Positions 25,452-34,600 are shown, counted from the first letter of the stretch. The stretch: DNA of 64,000 nt from WTFY01 sp965205275 (GCA_965205275.1 OZ242168.1:1426001-1490000), one strand, 5' to 3'. Notes: generated by a model from the letters alone, not told the origin. Numbers and translations: made by a program.

Positions 25452-26804
25452 ATGGCTATTGCCATTATATTAATCTTGCTGGTAGTCGGGTCCGTCGTGT
25501 TTCATTTCATGAGCCCCTGGTACTTCACGGAAATCGCTTCGAACTGGGGGGCGATCGATACGACGGTTACCATTACCTTTATTGTCTGCGGCGCGGTTTT
25601 TGTGGCGACCAACCTGTTCATGGCGTACTGCATTTTGAAATACCGCAACAAGAGCAAGAGCCAGCGTGCGCACTACGAACCTGAAAACAAGAAACTGGAA
25701 GGCTGGCTAACCGCCATTACCACGGTAGGCGTGGTCGCAATGCTAGCCCCGGGACTAATCGTGTGGGGCAAATTCGTATCCCCTCCGGAGAATGCCGCCG
25801 TGGTCGAGGTCGTTGGACAGCAGTGGCAATGGAGCTTTCGCTTCCCGGGCAAGGACGGCCAGTTGGGCACCACCGACGGGCGGAAAATAAACATCGACAA
25901 CCCCTTCGGAATGAATGAGGAAGACCCGTATGGCCAGGACGATATCCTGATTGAAGGCAATGAAGTCCATATCCCCGTGGGTTTGCCGATCAAGTTCCTG
26001 CTGCGCTCAAAGGATGTATTGCACAACTTCACGGTACCGCAGTTCCGCGTAAAGATGGATCTGGTACCCGGCATGGTTCCCTGGCAGTGGCTGACGCCGA
26101 CGCGTGTCGGAACGTTTGAAATTCTCTGTGAAGAACTGTGCGGCATCGGTCATCACACCATGCGCGGCAAAGTCGTGGTAGAGGAAGAAGAGGAATTCCA
26201 GGCCTGGCTTGCACAACAGCCCACCTATGCCAAACTGGCGGCCCGGCAACCCGGAGAGGTTGCGGCGGGCCAGGCCCTGTACCAGGTCTGTGCCGCATGC
26301 CACGGCCCGCAGGGCGAAGGCAATCAGGCGCTCAATGCGCCCAAGCTGAGCGGCCAGGAGGACTGGTATCTGAAACGCCAGCTGGCGTATTTCAAAGACG
26401 GCATCCGGGGCTCGAATCCGGACGATGTCTTCGGGCAGCAAATGGCACCGATGGCTGCCATCCTTGCCAATGAAGCGGCACTGAACGATATCGCGGCCTA
26501 TATCCAGACGTTACCGGATGAGCCGGCCGCGCACACGGTCAACGGGAATGTGAAAAAGGGTCGTGACATGTATAGCACATGCAGCAAGTGTCACGGCAAA
26601 CAGGGCGAGGGGCGCTGGGCCGTGAATGCCCCGCGTATCGCCGGAATGAGCGACTGGTATCTCGCAACCCAGCTCAGGAACTTCAAGCACGGGGTGCGCG
26701 GTGCGCATCCACAGGATGCCACCGGAAGACAGATGGAATCCATGGTGCTCAGTCTGAACGACAAGAAAATCGATGATCTGGTCGCGTACATCAATACCTT
26801 TTGA
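25452..26804 (+). CDS. coxB: Cytochrome c oxidase subunit II fused to two cytochrome c domains
   Basis: A 450-residue subunit II. Two N-terminal transmembrane helices are followed by the cupredoxin domain: electron entry aromatic patch GQQWQWSFRFPG near 119, and CuA ligands in CEELCGIGHHTM near 226. Two cytochrome c domains follow, with heme motifs CAACH near 280 and CSKCH near 378, each with a later methionine suitable as axial ligand. AAGGAG 8 nt before ATG 25452 sets the start. Electrons probably pass through the two hemes to CuA, so the oxidase may accept them directly from soluble donors. The double fusion is less common than the single one of caa3 oxidases. Confidence 0.93.
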   Translation: MAIAIILILLVVGSVVFHFMSPWYFTEIASNWGAIDTTVTITFIVCGAVFVATNLFMAYCILKYRNKSKSQRAHYEPENKKLEGWLTAITTVGVVAMLAPGLIVWGKFVSPPENAAVVEVVGQQWQWSFRFPGKDGQLGTTDGRKINIDNPFGMNEEDPYGQDDILIEGNEVHIPVGLPIKFLLRSKDVLHNFTVPQFRVKMDLVPGMVPWQWLTPTRVGTFEILCEELCGIGHHTMRGKVVVEEEEEFQAWLAQQPTYAKLAARQPGEVAAGQALYQVCAACHGPQGEGNQALNAPKLSGQEDWYLKRQLAYFKDGIRGSNPDDVFGQQMAPMAAILANEAALNDIAAYIQTLPDEPAAHTVNGNVKKGRDMYSTCSKCHGKQGEGRWAVNAPRIAGMSDWYLATQLRNFKHGVRGAHPQDATGRQMESMVLSLNDKKIDDLVAYINTF

Positions 26805-26890
26805 CCGGGTCACAGAACCAGCCAATTTATTTGAAGATATGAGACGAAACGAATACAGTACCTACATATAACGACGAGGAGAGACCCATA

Positions 26891-28639
26891 ATGGCACACG
26901 TTGCATTAGCCGATAAAGGCCAGGAACTTGCCCATCCAAAGACATGGATCGGCATGTATGTCTGGAGCCAGGATCACAAGGTTATCGGTATCCAATACAT
27001 CATCACCGCTACGGCAGTCGGGGTAGTGGCCCTGATCCTGTCCGGCATCATGCGGTTGCAACTGGGCTTTCCCGGAGTATTTGACTTCATCCAGCCGGAT
27101 GAATATTACCAGGCCGTGACCATGCACGGCATGATCATGATTGTCTTCATGCTGACGGCATTTTTCCTGGGGGGATTCGGCAATATTCTGGTCCCCCTGA
27201 TGTGCGGAGCCCGCGACATGGCCTTCCCTTACATGAACATGCTGAGCTACTGGGTATACCTGTTGTCGGTCATCGTGGTGTGCGCGAGTTTCTTTGTCCC
27301 GGAAGGCCCCACAGGGGCTGGCTGGACCCTGTATCCTCCGCAGGCGATTACCGAAGGTACGGCCGGAGCCGAGTGGGGCATTATCTGCATGACGGTATCG
27401 CTGGGCCTATTCGTGGTGGCCTTTACGATGGGCGGCCTGAACTATGTCACCACGGCATTCCAGGCGCGTACGCGCGGCATGACCCTGATGCGCATGCCCT
27501 TGTCGGTGTGGGGCATCATCATGGCTACGATCCTCGGTCTGCTGGCTTTTCCGGCACTGCTGGTAAGTGTCATCATGATGACGCTGGACAAGGCACTGGG
27601 TACCAGCTTTTTCATGCCTGCGATTTCATCACTGGGTGAGAACCTGGGACATGAGGGCGGAAGCCCCATACTGTTTCAGCACCTGTTCTGGTTCTTCGGT
27701 CATCCCGAGGTATACATCGTGGCCCTGCCGGCGTTTGGAATCGTCTCCGACCTGATCAGCACCCATGCACGCAAGAATATCTTCGGCTATCGCATGATGG
27801 TCTGGGCCATTGTGGCTATTGGCGGCCTGAGCTTTGTCGTGTGGGCACACCATATGTATGTCAGCGGAATGAATCCGTACTTTGGTTTCTTCTTTGCCAC
27901 GACCACGCTGATCATTGCCGTACCGACTGCCATCAAGGTGTATAACTGGGTGCTTACCCTCTGGCGGGGCAATATCCACCTGACGGTACCCATGCTGTTT
28001 GCGATCGGGTTTGTCTTCACCTTCATTCATGGCGGTATCACGGGGCTGTTCCTGGGAAATGTGGTCGTGGATGTACCGCTTTCGGACACCTATTTTGTGG
28101 TCGGACACTTCCATATGGTGATGGGCGTATCCCCGTTCATGGTAGTGTTCGGTGGAATCTATCACTGGTTCCCGCTGCTTACCGGGCGCATGCTCAATGA
28201 CACCATGGGCAAGATTCATTTCTGGCTGACTTTCCTCGGCACCTATGCCATTTACCTGCCCATGCACTATATCGGCATACTGGGTGTGCCCCGTCGCTAC
28301 TATGCCAACGGCACCACCGAATTCCTGCCGGACAGCGTACAGACGGCCAACCTCAGTATTACCCTTGCGGCACTAGTGGTGGCGGCTGCGCAATTCCTGT
28401 TCCTGATCAACATTTTCTGGAGTATGTTCAAAGGCAGGAAATCCCGGCGCAATCCATGGCGTGCCACCACGATTGAGTGGCAGACCCATGATTATCCGCC
28501 CAAACACGGCAACTGGGGCAAGGAACTGCCTATCGTACACCGCTGGGCCTATTCCTATAGCGTGCCGGGAGCCAAGGAAGATTTCATTCCACAAAACGAG
28601 CCTCCCAGCAAACACACTCAAGGCGAAGGGAACGTTTAA
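26891..28639 (+). CDS. coxA: Cytochrome c oxidase subunit I
   Basis: The catalytic heme-copper subunit, 582 residues, with about 12 or more membrane helices. Heme and copper ligands are visible: MHGMIMIVFM near 77, the W-F-F-G-HPEVYIVALP loop near 257-267 (CuB histidine, cross-linked tyrosine and the proton-channel glutamate), the HH of WAHHMYVSGM near 319 and VVGHFHMVMG near 400. This is an A1-type aa3 oxidase core. A good AGGAG-type site precedes ATG 26891. It is the centre of the operon ctaB-coxBACC-coxD. Confidence 0.97.
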   Translation: MAHVALADKGQELAHPKTWIGMYVWSQDHKVIGIQYIITATAVGVVALILSGIMRLQLGFPGVFDFIQPDEYYQAVTMHGMIMIVFMLTAFFLGGFGNILVPLMCGARDMAFPYMNMLSYWVYLLSVIVVCASFFVPEGPTGAGWTLYPPQAITEGTAGAEWGIICMTVSLGLFVVAFTMGGLNYVTTAFQARTRGMTLMRMPLSVWGIIMATILGLLAFPALLVSVIMMTLDKALGTSFFMPAISSLGENLGHEGGSPILFQHLFWFFGHPEVYIVALPAFGIVSDLISTHARKNIFGYRMMVWAIVAIGGLSFVVWAHHMYVSGMNPYFGFFFATTTLIIAVPTAIKVYNWVLTLWRGNIHLTVPMLFAIGFVFTFIHGGITGLFLGNVVVDVPLSDTYFVVGHFHMVMGVSPFMVVFGGIYHWFPLLTGRMLNDTMGKIHFWLTFLGTYAIYLPMHYIGILGVPRRYYANGTTEFLPDSVQTANLSITLAALVVAAAQFLFLINIFWSMFKGRKSRRNPWRATTIEWQTHDYPPKHGNWGKELPIVHRWAYSYSVPGAKEDFIPQNEPPSKHTQGEGNV

Positions 28640-28642
28640 AAA

Positions 28643-29308
28643 GTGACGGCAACGCTGATCGTACTGGCCCTGATCATGGGCGCGGTGGTGTTCTGGCTGA
28701 TTCGCCAGACCATCAATGTGCAGCCCTGGGCGGAAGAAGGCCCGGTGGGACAACATCATGCCGGGGGCGCCTACTCCATTCCCGCTGCCAAAATTGGACT
28801 CATTGCATTTCTTGGTGTGGCGGCCTCTTTATTTTCGCTGTTTGTCAGTGCCTATTTTCAGCGTATGGAATTCGGGGACTGGCGCCCGCTTGTCGAGCCC
28901 GGTGTCTTATGGTTCAACACGGCGCTGCTGGTTCTGGCAAGCCTGTTCTTCCAGCGTGCGCGTAATGCCGCGGTTCGCGATCAGGCCAACGGGGTAAAAA
29001 CCAGTTTATTCATTGCCGGCCTGCTGACCTTTGCCTTCATTGCCGGCCAGCTATGGGCCTGGCAAGGACTGCAGAAAGCCGGTTTGTTTCTTTCCAGCAA
29101 TCCTGCCAATGCCTTCTTTTATGTGTTGACGGCCATCCATGCCCTGCACATTCTGGGCGGACTATGGGTCTGGAGCAAAACGATTTTCAGGCTGCAAAAC
29201 AATGTAGAAGTATACAAGGTTCGCATGCATGTGGAGCTCTGTACTATTTACTGGCACTTCCTGCTGCTGGTCTGGTTAGGACTGTTTGCGTTACTGTTAT
29301 CGACTTAA
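28643..29308 (+). CDS. Cytochrome c oxidase subunit III-like protein, first copy
   Basis: A 221-residue membrane protein of the heme-copper oxidase subunit III family, GTG start at 28643 three bases after the coxA stop. It begins with an N-terminal helix and a soluble loop and then has about five helices; LTAIHALHILGGLWVWS near 158 and VELCTIYWHFLLLVWLGLF near 195 are the subunit III hallmarks. It is the partner of a second subunit III gene just downstream, as in the CoxO/CoxP arrangement of alternative oxidases of alphaproteobacteria. Confidence 0.88.
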   Translation: MTATLIVLALIMGAVVFWLIRQTINVQPWAEEGPVGQHHAGGAYSIPAAKIGLIAFLGVAASLFSLFVSAYFQRMEFGDWRPLVEPGVLWFNTALLVLASLFFQRARNAAVRDQANGVKTSLFIAGLLTFAFIAGQLWAWQGLQKAGLFLSSNPANAFFYVLTAIHALHILGGLWVWSKTIFRLQNNVEVYKVRMHVELCTIYWHFLLLVWLGLFALLLST

Positions 29309-29333
29309 AAAGGACATAAAGGACATTAAAGAT

Positions 29334-30011
29334 ATGGCACAAAGTTCGGGAGAAGTGGCCGCCAATGACGCCGTGACCGATCTGGTATCGGATTGGGGCG
29401 CAGAAAAAGAGGTGTTCAAGGTCCACTGGGGGAAGGCCATGATGTGGATCTTCCTGCTGAGTGATACCTTCATTTTCACATCCTTCCTGACCGGCTACAT
29501 GAAGGTGCGCATCAGCTCTACGGTGCCCTGGCCCAACTCCAGTGAGATCTTCGCCTTGAGCTTTGGGGGTGCCCCGATCCCGCTCATCCTGATTGCCATC
29601 ATGACCTTTGTGCTGATCACCAGCAGTGGCACCATGGCACTGGCGGTCAACTACGGATACCGGGGTAACCGCTACAAGACGGCCATACTGTTACTCATCA
29701 CGGCCGGATTCGGCCTGGTTTTTGTCGGCATGCAGGCCTTTGAGTGGACCAAACTCATCGTCGAAGAAGGGGTCCGCCCGTGGGGCAATCCATATGGTGC
29801 CCCGCAATTTGGTGCCTGCTTTTTCATGATCACCGGTTTCCACGGGGCCCACGTAAGCGGCGGGGTCATTTACCTGACCTATGTTGCGATCGGTGTCCTG
29901 AACGGGCGCTATGAGAAAAAGGGGTATGACATCGTCGAGATCGCAGGCCTGTACTGGCACTTCGTCGATCTGGTCTGGGTATTTATTTTCGCATTCTTTT
30001 ATCTTTGGTAA
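29334..30011 (+). CDS. Cytochrome c oxidase subunit III-like protein, second copy
   Basis: A 225-residue multi-helix protein of the heme-copper oxidase subunit III family. The start ATG 29334 follows a ribosome site in repeated AGGACAT sequence; an earlier frame extension is not family-like. Signatures: WGKAMMWIFLLSDTFIFTSFLTGYM near 32, GMQAFEWTKLI near 126 and GFHGAHVSGGVIYL near 160 with GLYWHFVDLVWVFIF at the C-terminus. It is more like canonical subunit III than the preceding gene and probably helps keep proton uptake stable. Confidence 0.9.
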   Translation: MAQSSGEVAANDAVTDLVSDWGAEKEVFKVHWGKAMMWIFLLSDTFIFTSFLTGYMKVRISSTVPWPNSSEIFALSFGGAPIPLILIAIMTFVLITSSGTMALAVNYGYRGNRYKTAILLLITAGFGLVFVGMQAFEWTKLIVEEGVRPWGNPYGAPQFGACFFMITGFHGAHVSGGVIYLTYVAIGVLNGRYEKKGYDIVEIAGLYWHFVDLVWVFIFAFFYLW

Positions 30012-30022
30012 AGGGTAACATC

Positions 30023-30382
30023 ATGGCTACAGAAGAAGGTCAGCAACATCCGCTCAGCATTTACATCTGGATCTGGATCCTGTTATTCGTATTCAGTACG
30101 GCTTCCTATCTCGTTGATTACTTCCAGTTTCAGGGGTACATGAGATGGAACCTGATCCTTATTTTCATGATGTTGAAAGCAGGCTTCATCGTGTCAATTT
30201 TCATGCACATGGCCTGGGAACGGCTGGCACTGATCACGGCCATACTGGTGCCGCCCCTGGCCTTGCTGGTGCTCGTCGGCATGATGTCCATTGAAGGGGA
30301 TTACACCTATCTGGCACGCGCCCAGTTTTTTGGAGTTGATGAGGCGCCCGTCGTGGAACACCACAACCAGTCCGGACACTAG
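30023..30382 (+). CDS. Cytochrome c oxidase subunit IV (prokaryotic type)
   Basis: A 119-residue protein with three hydrophobic helices (IWIWILLFVFSTASYLVDYF, WNLILIFMMLKAGFIVSIFMHM, LITAILVPPLALLVLVGMM). The phrase MMLKAGFIVSIFMHM is characteristic of bacterial subunit IV. ATG 30023 is preceded by AAAGGG. It is the last recognisable gene of the oxidase operon; the inserted IS element begins 62 bp after its stop and could reduce readthrough into the genes beyond. Confidence 0.87.
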   Translation: MATEEGQQHPLSIYIWIWILLFVFSTASYLVDYFQFQGYMRWNLILIFMMLKAGFIVSIFMHMAWERLALITAILVPPLALLVLVGMMSIEGDYTYLARAQFFGVDEAPVVEHHNQSGH

Positions 30383-30443
30383 TCTGTTTGTATGGACTGA
30401 ATAACGGCCGTGTCGCAGCAATGCGATGCCTCTCCCCCTGGCC

Positions 30444-30482
30444 TGAACCGCCCCGGTATTGTCGGAGGCTAAAACCTTTGAG
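30444..30482. repeat. Left inverted repeat of the IS3-family element
   Basis: Begins TGAACCGCCCCGG; matches the reverse complement of the right end at about 27 of 39 positions, best in the outer 13 bases and around CGGAG. Confidence 0.85.
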
Positions 30483-30493
30483 AGGATTAGCCT

Positions 30494-30814
30494 ATGAAAA
30501 CACAACCTGTCTATGCCCCGGAAGTACGGGAACGAGCGGTTCGATTGGTATTCACCAGCGAACATGAACATTCATCGCGTTGGTCTGCAACGCAATCGGT
30601 TGCTGGAAAGATCGGCTGTACGCCGGAAACACTGAGAAAGTGGATTCGACAAGTGGAGATTGATCAGGGAGGGAGGTCCGGTCTCACGACGGATCACGCT
30701 CAGAAATTCAAGGAACTGGAACGTGAAGTACGCGAACTGAAGCGGGCGAATGAGATCTTGCGAAAGGCAGCGGCTTTTTTCGCCCAGGCGGAGTTCGACC
30801 GCCGACCGAGGTAA
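30494..30814 (+). CDS. IS3-family transposase OrfA
   Basis: A 106-residue DNA-binding protein with a helix-turn-helix near residues 5-50 (EVRERAVRLVF, then CTPETLRKWIRQ) and a leucine-zipper-like coil to the end (FKELEREVRELKRANEILRKAAAFF), the normal OrfA layout. Codons GCT TTT TTC at 30773-30781 contain the slippery heptamer T-TTT-TTC, a possible -1 frameshift site giving the OrfAB fusion. Its stop codon TAA shares a base with the orfB ATG. It seems intact. Confidence 0.9.
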   Translation: MKTQPVYAPEVRERAVRLVFTSEHEHSSRWSATQSVAGKIGCTPETLRKWIRQVEIDQGGRSGLTTDHAQKFKELEREVRELKRANEILRKAAAFFAQAEFDRRPR

Positions 30815-31710
30815 TGGTGTCATTTATTGATCACTATCGAGACGACCACGGTGTCGAGCCGATCTGCGCCGTATTGCCGGTCGCACCGTCGACGTATTAT
30901 CGCGTCAAACAACTGGAATCGTATCCGCAGCGACGCTCAGCCCGTGCTCGCACAGACGCGGTGCTGGAAATCGAGATCAGCCGTGTCGGGCATGAAAACC
31001 GATGTGTTTAGGGTGCGCGTAAGGTTTGGAAGCAACTCAAGCGAGAGTCGATTGTGGCTGCGCGCTGCACCGTGGAGCGGTTGATGAGGAAACTGAGCTT
31101 GGCAGGGATCAGGCGCGGTCGACGCTGCAAGACGACCCTTCCGGCAGACTTGGCCGATCACCCTTTGGACCGGGTGAATCGTCAGTTTGTCGCAGCGCGA
31201 CCGAATCAGCTTTGGGTGGCCGATATCACGTATGTGAGGACCCGATCCGGGTTTGTGTATGTGGCGTTTGTGGTGGATGTGTTCTCACGTTTTATCGTGG
31301 GTTGGCGTGTTCTGAAATCAATGCAGACAGCGTTGGTTCTGGATGCGCTGGAACAAGCGCTGTGGGCCCGGGGAAAGCCACGAGGGGTCATACATCACAG
31401 TGATCGTGGCAGCCAGTACCTCTCGATTCGTTACACCGAGCGACTGGATGAGGCGGGGTTCAACGCATCGGTTGGAAGGGTTGGTGATGCTTACGACAAT
31501 GCCTTGGCTGAAACCATCAACGGCCTGTACAAAACGGAAGTGATCTACAAAGCGGGTCCCTGGCGGGGCCTGGAGGCCGTGGAACAGGCCACCTTGACCT
31601 GGGTGGACTGGTTCAATCATCGGCGATTGCTCCAACCGATTGGCGATGTACCACCTGCTGAATACGAAATGATGTATTATCAACTAACCGAGTCGGCTCA
31701 AGCAGCATGA
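30814..31710 (+). pseudogene. IS3-family transposase OrfB, interrupted by an amber codon
   Basis: An integrase-core transposase frame of 298 sense positions with one internal TAG at 31009-31011. The context is C-V-stop-G-A-R-K, where relatives have V-Y-G-A-R-K, so a tyrosine codon appears to have mutated. The catalytic triad is otherwise kept: WVADITYV (first D), HHSDRGSQY (second D) and ALAETINGLYKTE (E). The downstream part could be re-initiated from ATG at about 31084 or the GTG at 31054, giving a 218-residue core without the N-terminal helices. Confidence 0.9.
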
Positions 31711-31749
31711 CTCAAACTAAACAGTCTCCGGTAAACCCGGGGCGATTCA
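31711..31749. repeat. Right inverted repeat of the IS3-family element
   Basis: Reads TGAATCGCCCCGGG on the complementary strand from 31749 inward and pairs with the left end at 30444. Confidence 0.85.
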
Positions 31750-31843
31750 GTATGCCGTGCAGGCATGCACTTCATGCGCGGTGCACGCCCGGATAAGCGA
31801 ACGTCCTGATCGGAAATCACACAAGGGGGTTTGCGTATTTGCT

Positions 31844-32500
31844 ATGCTGTGTGCAGCAACGTATCCGCTCAACCGACTTTCTGATTTTTCATACACGATA
31901 CTCTTGACGCGCCTTATACTTTTTTTCACATGCCTGGCCTTGTGGCCAGGTTCGGGCCTTCATGCACATGGGGGGGTATTCCTGGAAGATGACCTCTGTG
32001 TCATCCAGATCGGTTTTTACAAGGCGCATTTCAAGATCTACCAGCCGCAGAGAAGTCAGCATGAAGAATTGTGCGAAGATATACCCTATGCAGACGAGAG
32101 TGTATTCGTGATCGAATATTTACATGACCGCATGAGAGAAGTCCCGGTTGAATTTCGCATCATCAAGGATGTGGGAAACCGCGGCCGGTTCGTGCAGTGG
32201 GACGATATAAAAGACGATGATGCATCCTGGGACACCGTGTTTTATCAACCGCCCCTGACTCAACAGGATGGCGTGTTTCTGGCCCGGCATGAATTTACCG
32301 AAGACGGAAACTACATCGGCATCGTGACCGCCCAGAACCCGGAACACAAGAAGGCCTATACGGCTGTCTTTCCGTTTCGGGTCGGCGGTGCGGACTGGGG
32401 ATGGATTCCCTGGTTTATCGCACTCGCCGTATTCCTGCAAGTGAACTACTGGCTGATGAGCGGTGGCTACGCCCGTATACGCAAGGCTCTGAAAACCTGA
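31844..32500 (+). CDS. Exported, C-terminally anchored protein of unknown function
   Basis: I do not recognise a named family. From ATG 31844 the product has 218 residues; TTG 31904 is an alternative start that would give a more compact signal peptide (MTRLILFFTCLALWPGSGLHA). The mature part starts HGGVFLEDDLCVIQIGF, is rich in beta-strands and acidic residues, contains two cysteines (DLCVIQ, EELCED), and ends with one transmembrane helix (WIPWFIALAVFLQVNYWLM). It lies just past the IS element and is followed within 30 bp by a FixH/YtkA-like gene and a peroxidase gene, so it probably works with them at the periplasmic face. Confidence 0.7.
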   Translation: MLCAATYPLNRLSDFSYTILLTRLILFFTCLALWPGSGLHAHGGVFLEDDLCVIQIGFYKAHFKIYQPQRSQHEELCEDIPYADESVFVIEYLHDRMREVPVEFRIIKDVGNRGRFVQWDDIKDDDASWDTVFYQPPLTQQDGVFLARHEFTEDGNYIGIVTAQNPEHKKAYTAVFPFRVGGADWGWIPWFIALAVFLQVNYWLMSGGYARIRKALKT

Positions 32501-32528
32501 CACACCCGCCAGGACATCCAGCTGAACC

Positions 32529-32945
32529 ATGAGAATAACGGCCGCCATTCTTGTCTTGTTTCTGGCAACTCCGGTACCGGTGTTGGCTGAAAATGAATCG
32601 ATACCGTCCGGGATGGAAACCTCCCGGCTTTCGGATGCACAGCAATTCCAGGTCCGGTTCACCAGTGAACTTGAGCCGGTCGTCATCAATACCATGCATG
32701 CATGGACCCTTCACATTGAAGACCGGTCCGGCAACCCGGTAACCGATGCCGAGATCCAGGTTGCCGGAGGCATGCCGGAACATGATCACGGCCTGCCCAC
32801 ACGGCCCCGGGTCACCCGAAACCTGGGCCATGGTGATTACCTACTTGAAGGCATGAAGTTCCATATGGGCGGGCGGTGGCAGGTCACCCTTTCCATACAG
32901 CAAGGCACTGTTTCGGACCGCGTGACCTTTGACCTCAACCTGTAG
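32529..32945 (+). CDS. FixH/YtkA-like periplasmic protein
   Basis: A 138-residue exported protein with a signal peptide (ITAAILVLFLATPVPVLA) and one Ig-like beta-sandwich: FTSELEPVVINTMHAWTLHIEDRSGNPVTDAEIQVAGGMPEHDHGLPTRP. The GGMPEHDHGLPT stretch is typical of the YtkA/FixH group, where His and Met residues are candidates for copper binding. In other bacteria FixH helps cytochrome oxidase assembly. Its position between an unknown exported protein and a di-heme peroxidase, downstream of the oxidase operon, fits a metal or respiratory role, but that is inference. Confidence 0.78.
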   Translation: MRITAAILVLFLATPVPVLAENESIPSGMETSRLSDAQQFQVRFTSELEPVVINTMHAWTLHIEDRSGNPVTDAEIQVAGGMPEHDHGLPTRPRVTRNLGHGDYLLEGMKFHMGGRWQVTLSIQQGTVSDRVTFDLNL

Positions 32946-32952
32946 ACGCACC

Positions 32953-34224
32953 ATGTCAAAATCCGTACAAGGCATGCTGGTTGTGGTCATTGCAGTGACG
33001 CTGGCCGGTCTCTGGTGGTATACGCAATCCCGTGCACCCCGGGCATGGACCCCGGCAGAGATCACCCTGCTGCGCTCACTATCGATCACCAGCCTTCCAG
33101 CGTTGCCGGCGGACCCCAGCAATGGCGTTGCCGATACACCACAGGCCGCAGAGCTCGGTCACCGGCTGTTTTTCGACAAGCGCCTGAGCGTCAACGGACA
33201 GATTTCCTGTGCAAGCTGCCACCGGCCCGAACAGGCGTTCACGGATGGCCTAAACGTCGCCGCAGGGGTCAAAATGGGGGTACGAAATACCATGGGCATT
33301 ATCGGCACGGCGTACAGCCCCTGGTTTTTCTGGGACGGGCGCAAGGACAGTCTCTGGGCACAGGCCCTGTCTCCGCTTGAAAATTCACTGGAGCATGGGG
33401 GCTCACGCATGCAGCATGCGCGCCTGATCGCACAGGACAGGCAGTACCGGGCGCAATACGAAACCCTGTTCGGACCGCTTGCAGCGTTTTCCGATCGCGA
33501 ACGGTTCCCGGTCGCGGCAGGCCCCATTGATGACCAAGCCCTGAACGAACTCTGGCAATCCATGTCGCCTGAGGACAGGGAGACGGTCACAAAAGTTTTT
33601 GTGAATGCGGGCAAGGCCCTCGCCGCGTATGAGCGCCTGCTTTTGCCCGGGGCTTCACGCTTTGACCGTTATGTCGAGGCACTGGTCGCAGGTCATGAAA
33701 AGACCGACCTGTTGAACCGGGATGAACGTGCCGGTCTGAGGCTGTTCATCGGCGAGGCACAATGTATCAATTGCCATAACGGCCCGCTTTTTACCAACCA
33801 TGAATTTCATAACACCGGCGTGCTGTCCGGCCCGGGCGCACTCCCTGGCATGGGTCGGGTGAGCGCGGCACGCGAAGTGCTGGCGGACCCGCTCAATTGC
33901 CTGGGGGAATTCAGCGATGCAGGGGGCAAGGGGTGTGCCGAATTACGCTTCGCCAGAACCGGTGATGAGTTGATCGGTGCCCATAAAACCCCGTCGCTCA
34001 GGAATGTCGCCGAGACCGCTCCCTACATGCACGCCGGTCAGCTAGCTACGCTCAGTGAAGTGATCGATCACTACAACCGGGCACCGACAGCCATGGTGGG
34101 CCACAACGAAGTCAAACCGTTATCGCTTGGCAGGGAAAAGCGGCGGCAGCTCGAAGCCTTTTTGCATACCCTTACCGGACCCGTTGCCGCCGATCCGAAA
34201 TGGCTCATGCCGCCTGAAAGCTGA
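32953..34224 (+). CDS. Di-heme cytochrome c peroxidase / MauG-family protein
   Basis: A 423-residue periplasmic di-heme protein with an N-terminal membrane anchor (GMLVVVIAVTLAGLWWY). Two heme c motifs are CASCH near 88 and CINCH near 272; AETAPYMHAGQLATLSEVIDHYN near 352 is the conserved methionine-ligand segment of the family, and GVRNTMGIIGTAYSPWFFWDGRKDSLWAQALSPLENSLEHG is the MauG/CcpA hallmark. ATG 32953 lies 7 bp after the FixH-like stop. It could reduce hydrogen peroxide or oxidise a partner protein; the partner is not known. Confidence 0.92.
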   Translation: MSKSVQGMLVVVIAVTLAGLWWYTQSRAPRAWTPAEITLLRSLSITSLPALPADPSNGVADTPQAAELGHRLFFDKRLSVNGQISCASCHRPEQAFTDGLNVAAGVKMGVRNTMGIIGTAYSPWFFWDGRKDSLWAQALSPLENSLEHGGSRMQHARLIAQDRQYRAQYETLFGPLAAFSDRERFPVAAGPIDDQALNELWQSMSPEDRETVTKVFVNAGKALAAYERLLLPGASRFDRYVEALVAGHEKTDLLNRDERAGLRLFIGEAQCINCHNGPLFTNHEFHNTGVLSGPGALPGMGRVSAAREVLADPLNCLGEFSDAGGKGCAELRFARTGDELIGAHKTPSLRNVAETAPYMHAGQLATLSEVIDHYNRAPTAMVGHNEVKPLSLGREKRRQLEAFLHTLTGPVAADPKWLMPPES

Positions 34225-34545
34225 TCCAGCCCTGCCTGCAATTTATGAGGGAATATTGGACGACAGGAGGATCAGCCGGATCACGCAAATTTTGCTCAGG
34301 TGACTGACAGATACATACATTTGAGCGGTCAATCCCCAATAATAGCGGGTGATTGTATTTAATTGCCCTGCCCGTATAATGTTATAACTGTTAATCGAAC
34401 CATAGCTAAAATCTATGGGTTCAATAATGAGAAAGTCTTGGACGAACAGCGTATTATTGACTATATATAGCTTATTAAGCTTAATGTTAACAATCTGAAG
34501 TTTGAAGTATAAAAACACTGGCTTCTGAAGCGGTATACTGTATCC

Positions 34546-34573
34546 GGTCAGGTAATGTAAGGACAACCTGACC
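34546..34573. promoter_or_regulatory. Inverted repeat in the leader of the porin gene
   Basis: Arms GGTCAGGT and ACCTGACC with a 12-nt spacer end 27 bp before the porin ATG. The surrounding 34225-34600 gap is A+T-rich with TTGTAT (34353-34358) and TATAAT (34375-34380) 16 bp apart, a candidate promoter. The repeat may be an operator or a 5' UTR stem. Confidence 0.45.
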
Positions 34574-34600
34574 GAAACCCTTGCAAGGGAGGAGAAAACC

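Larger units (their letters stand above)
30444..31749 (+). mobile_element. IS3-family insertion sequence with disrupted orfB
   Basis: A 1306-bp element with orfA and orfB in the usual overlapping arrangement, bounded by imperfect inverted repeats that start TGAACCGCCCCGG on the left and TGAATCGCCCCGG on the right and match in about 27 of 39 positions. It has TG...CA termini. The three bases outside are GCC on the left and GTA on the right, so no target duplication is seen, which suggests flank rearrangement or age. An amber codon in orfB means it is probably not autonomous. Confidence 0.92.

Noticed and set aside
30814..31710. Two separate genes in orfB
   Set aside because: The two parts are in the same frame and separated only by one TAG, so they are one interrupted gene.
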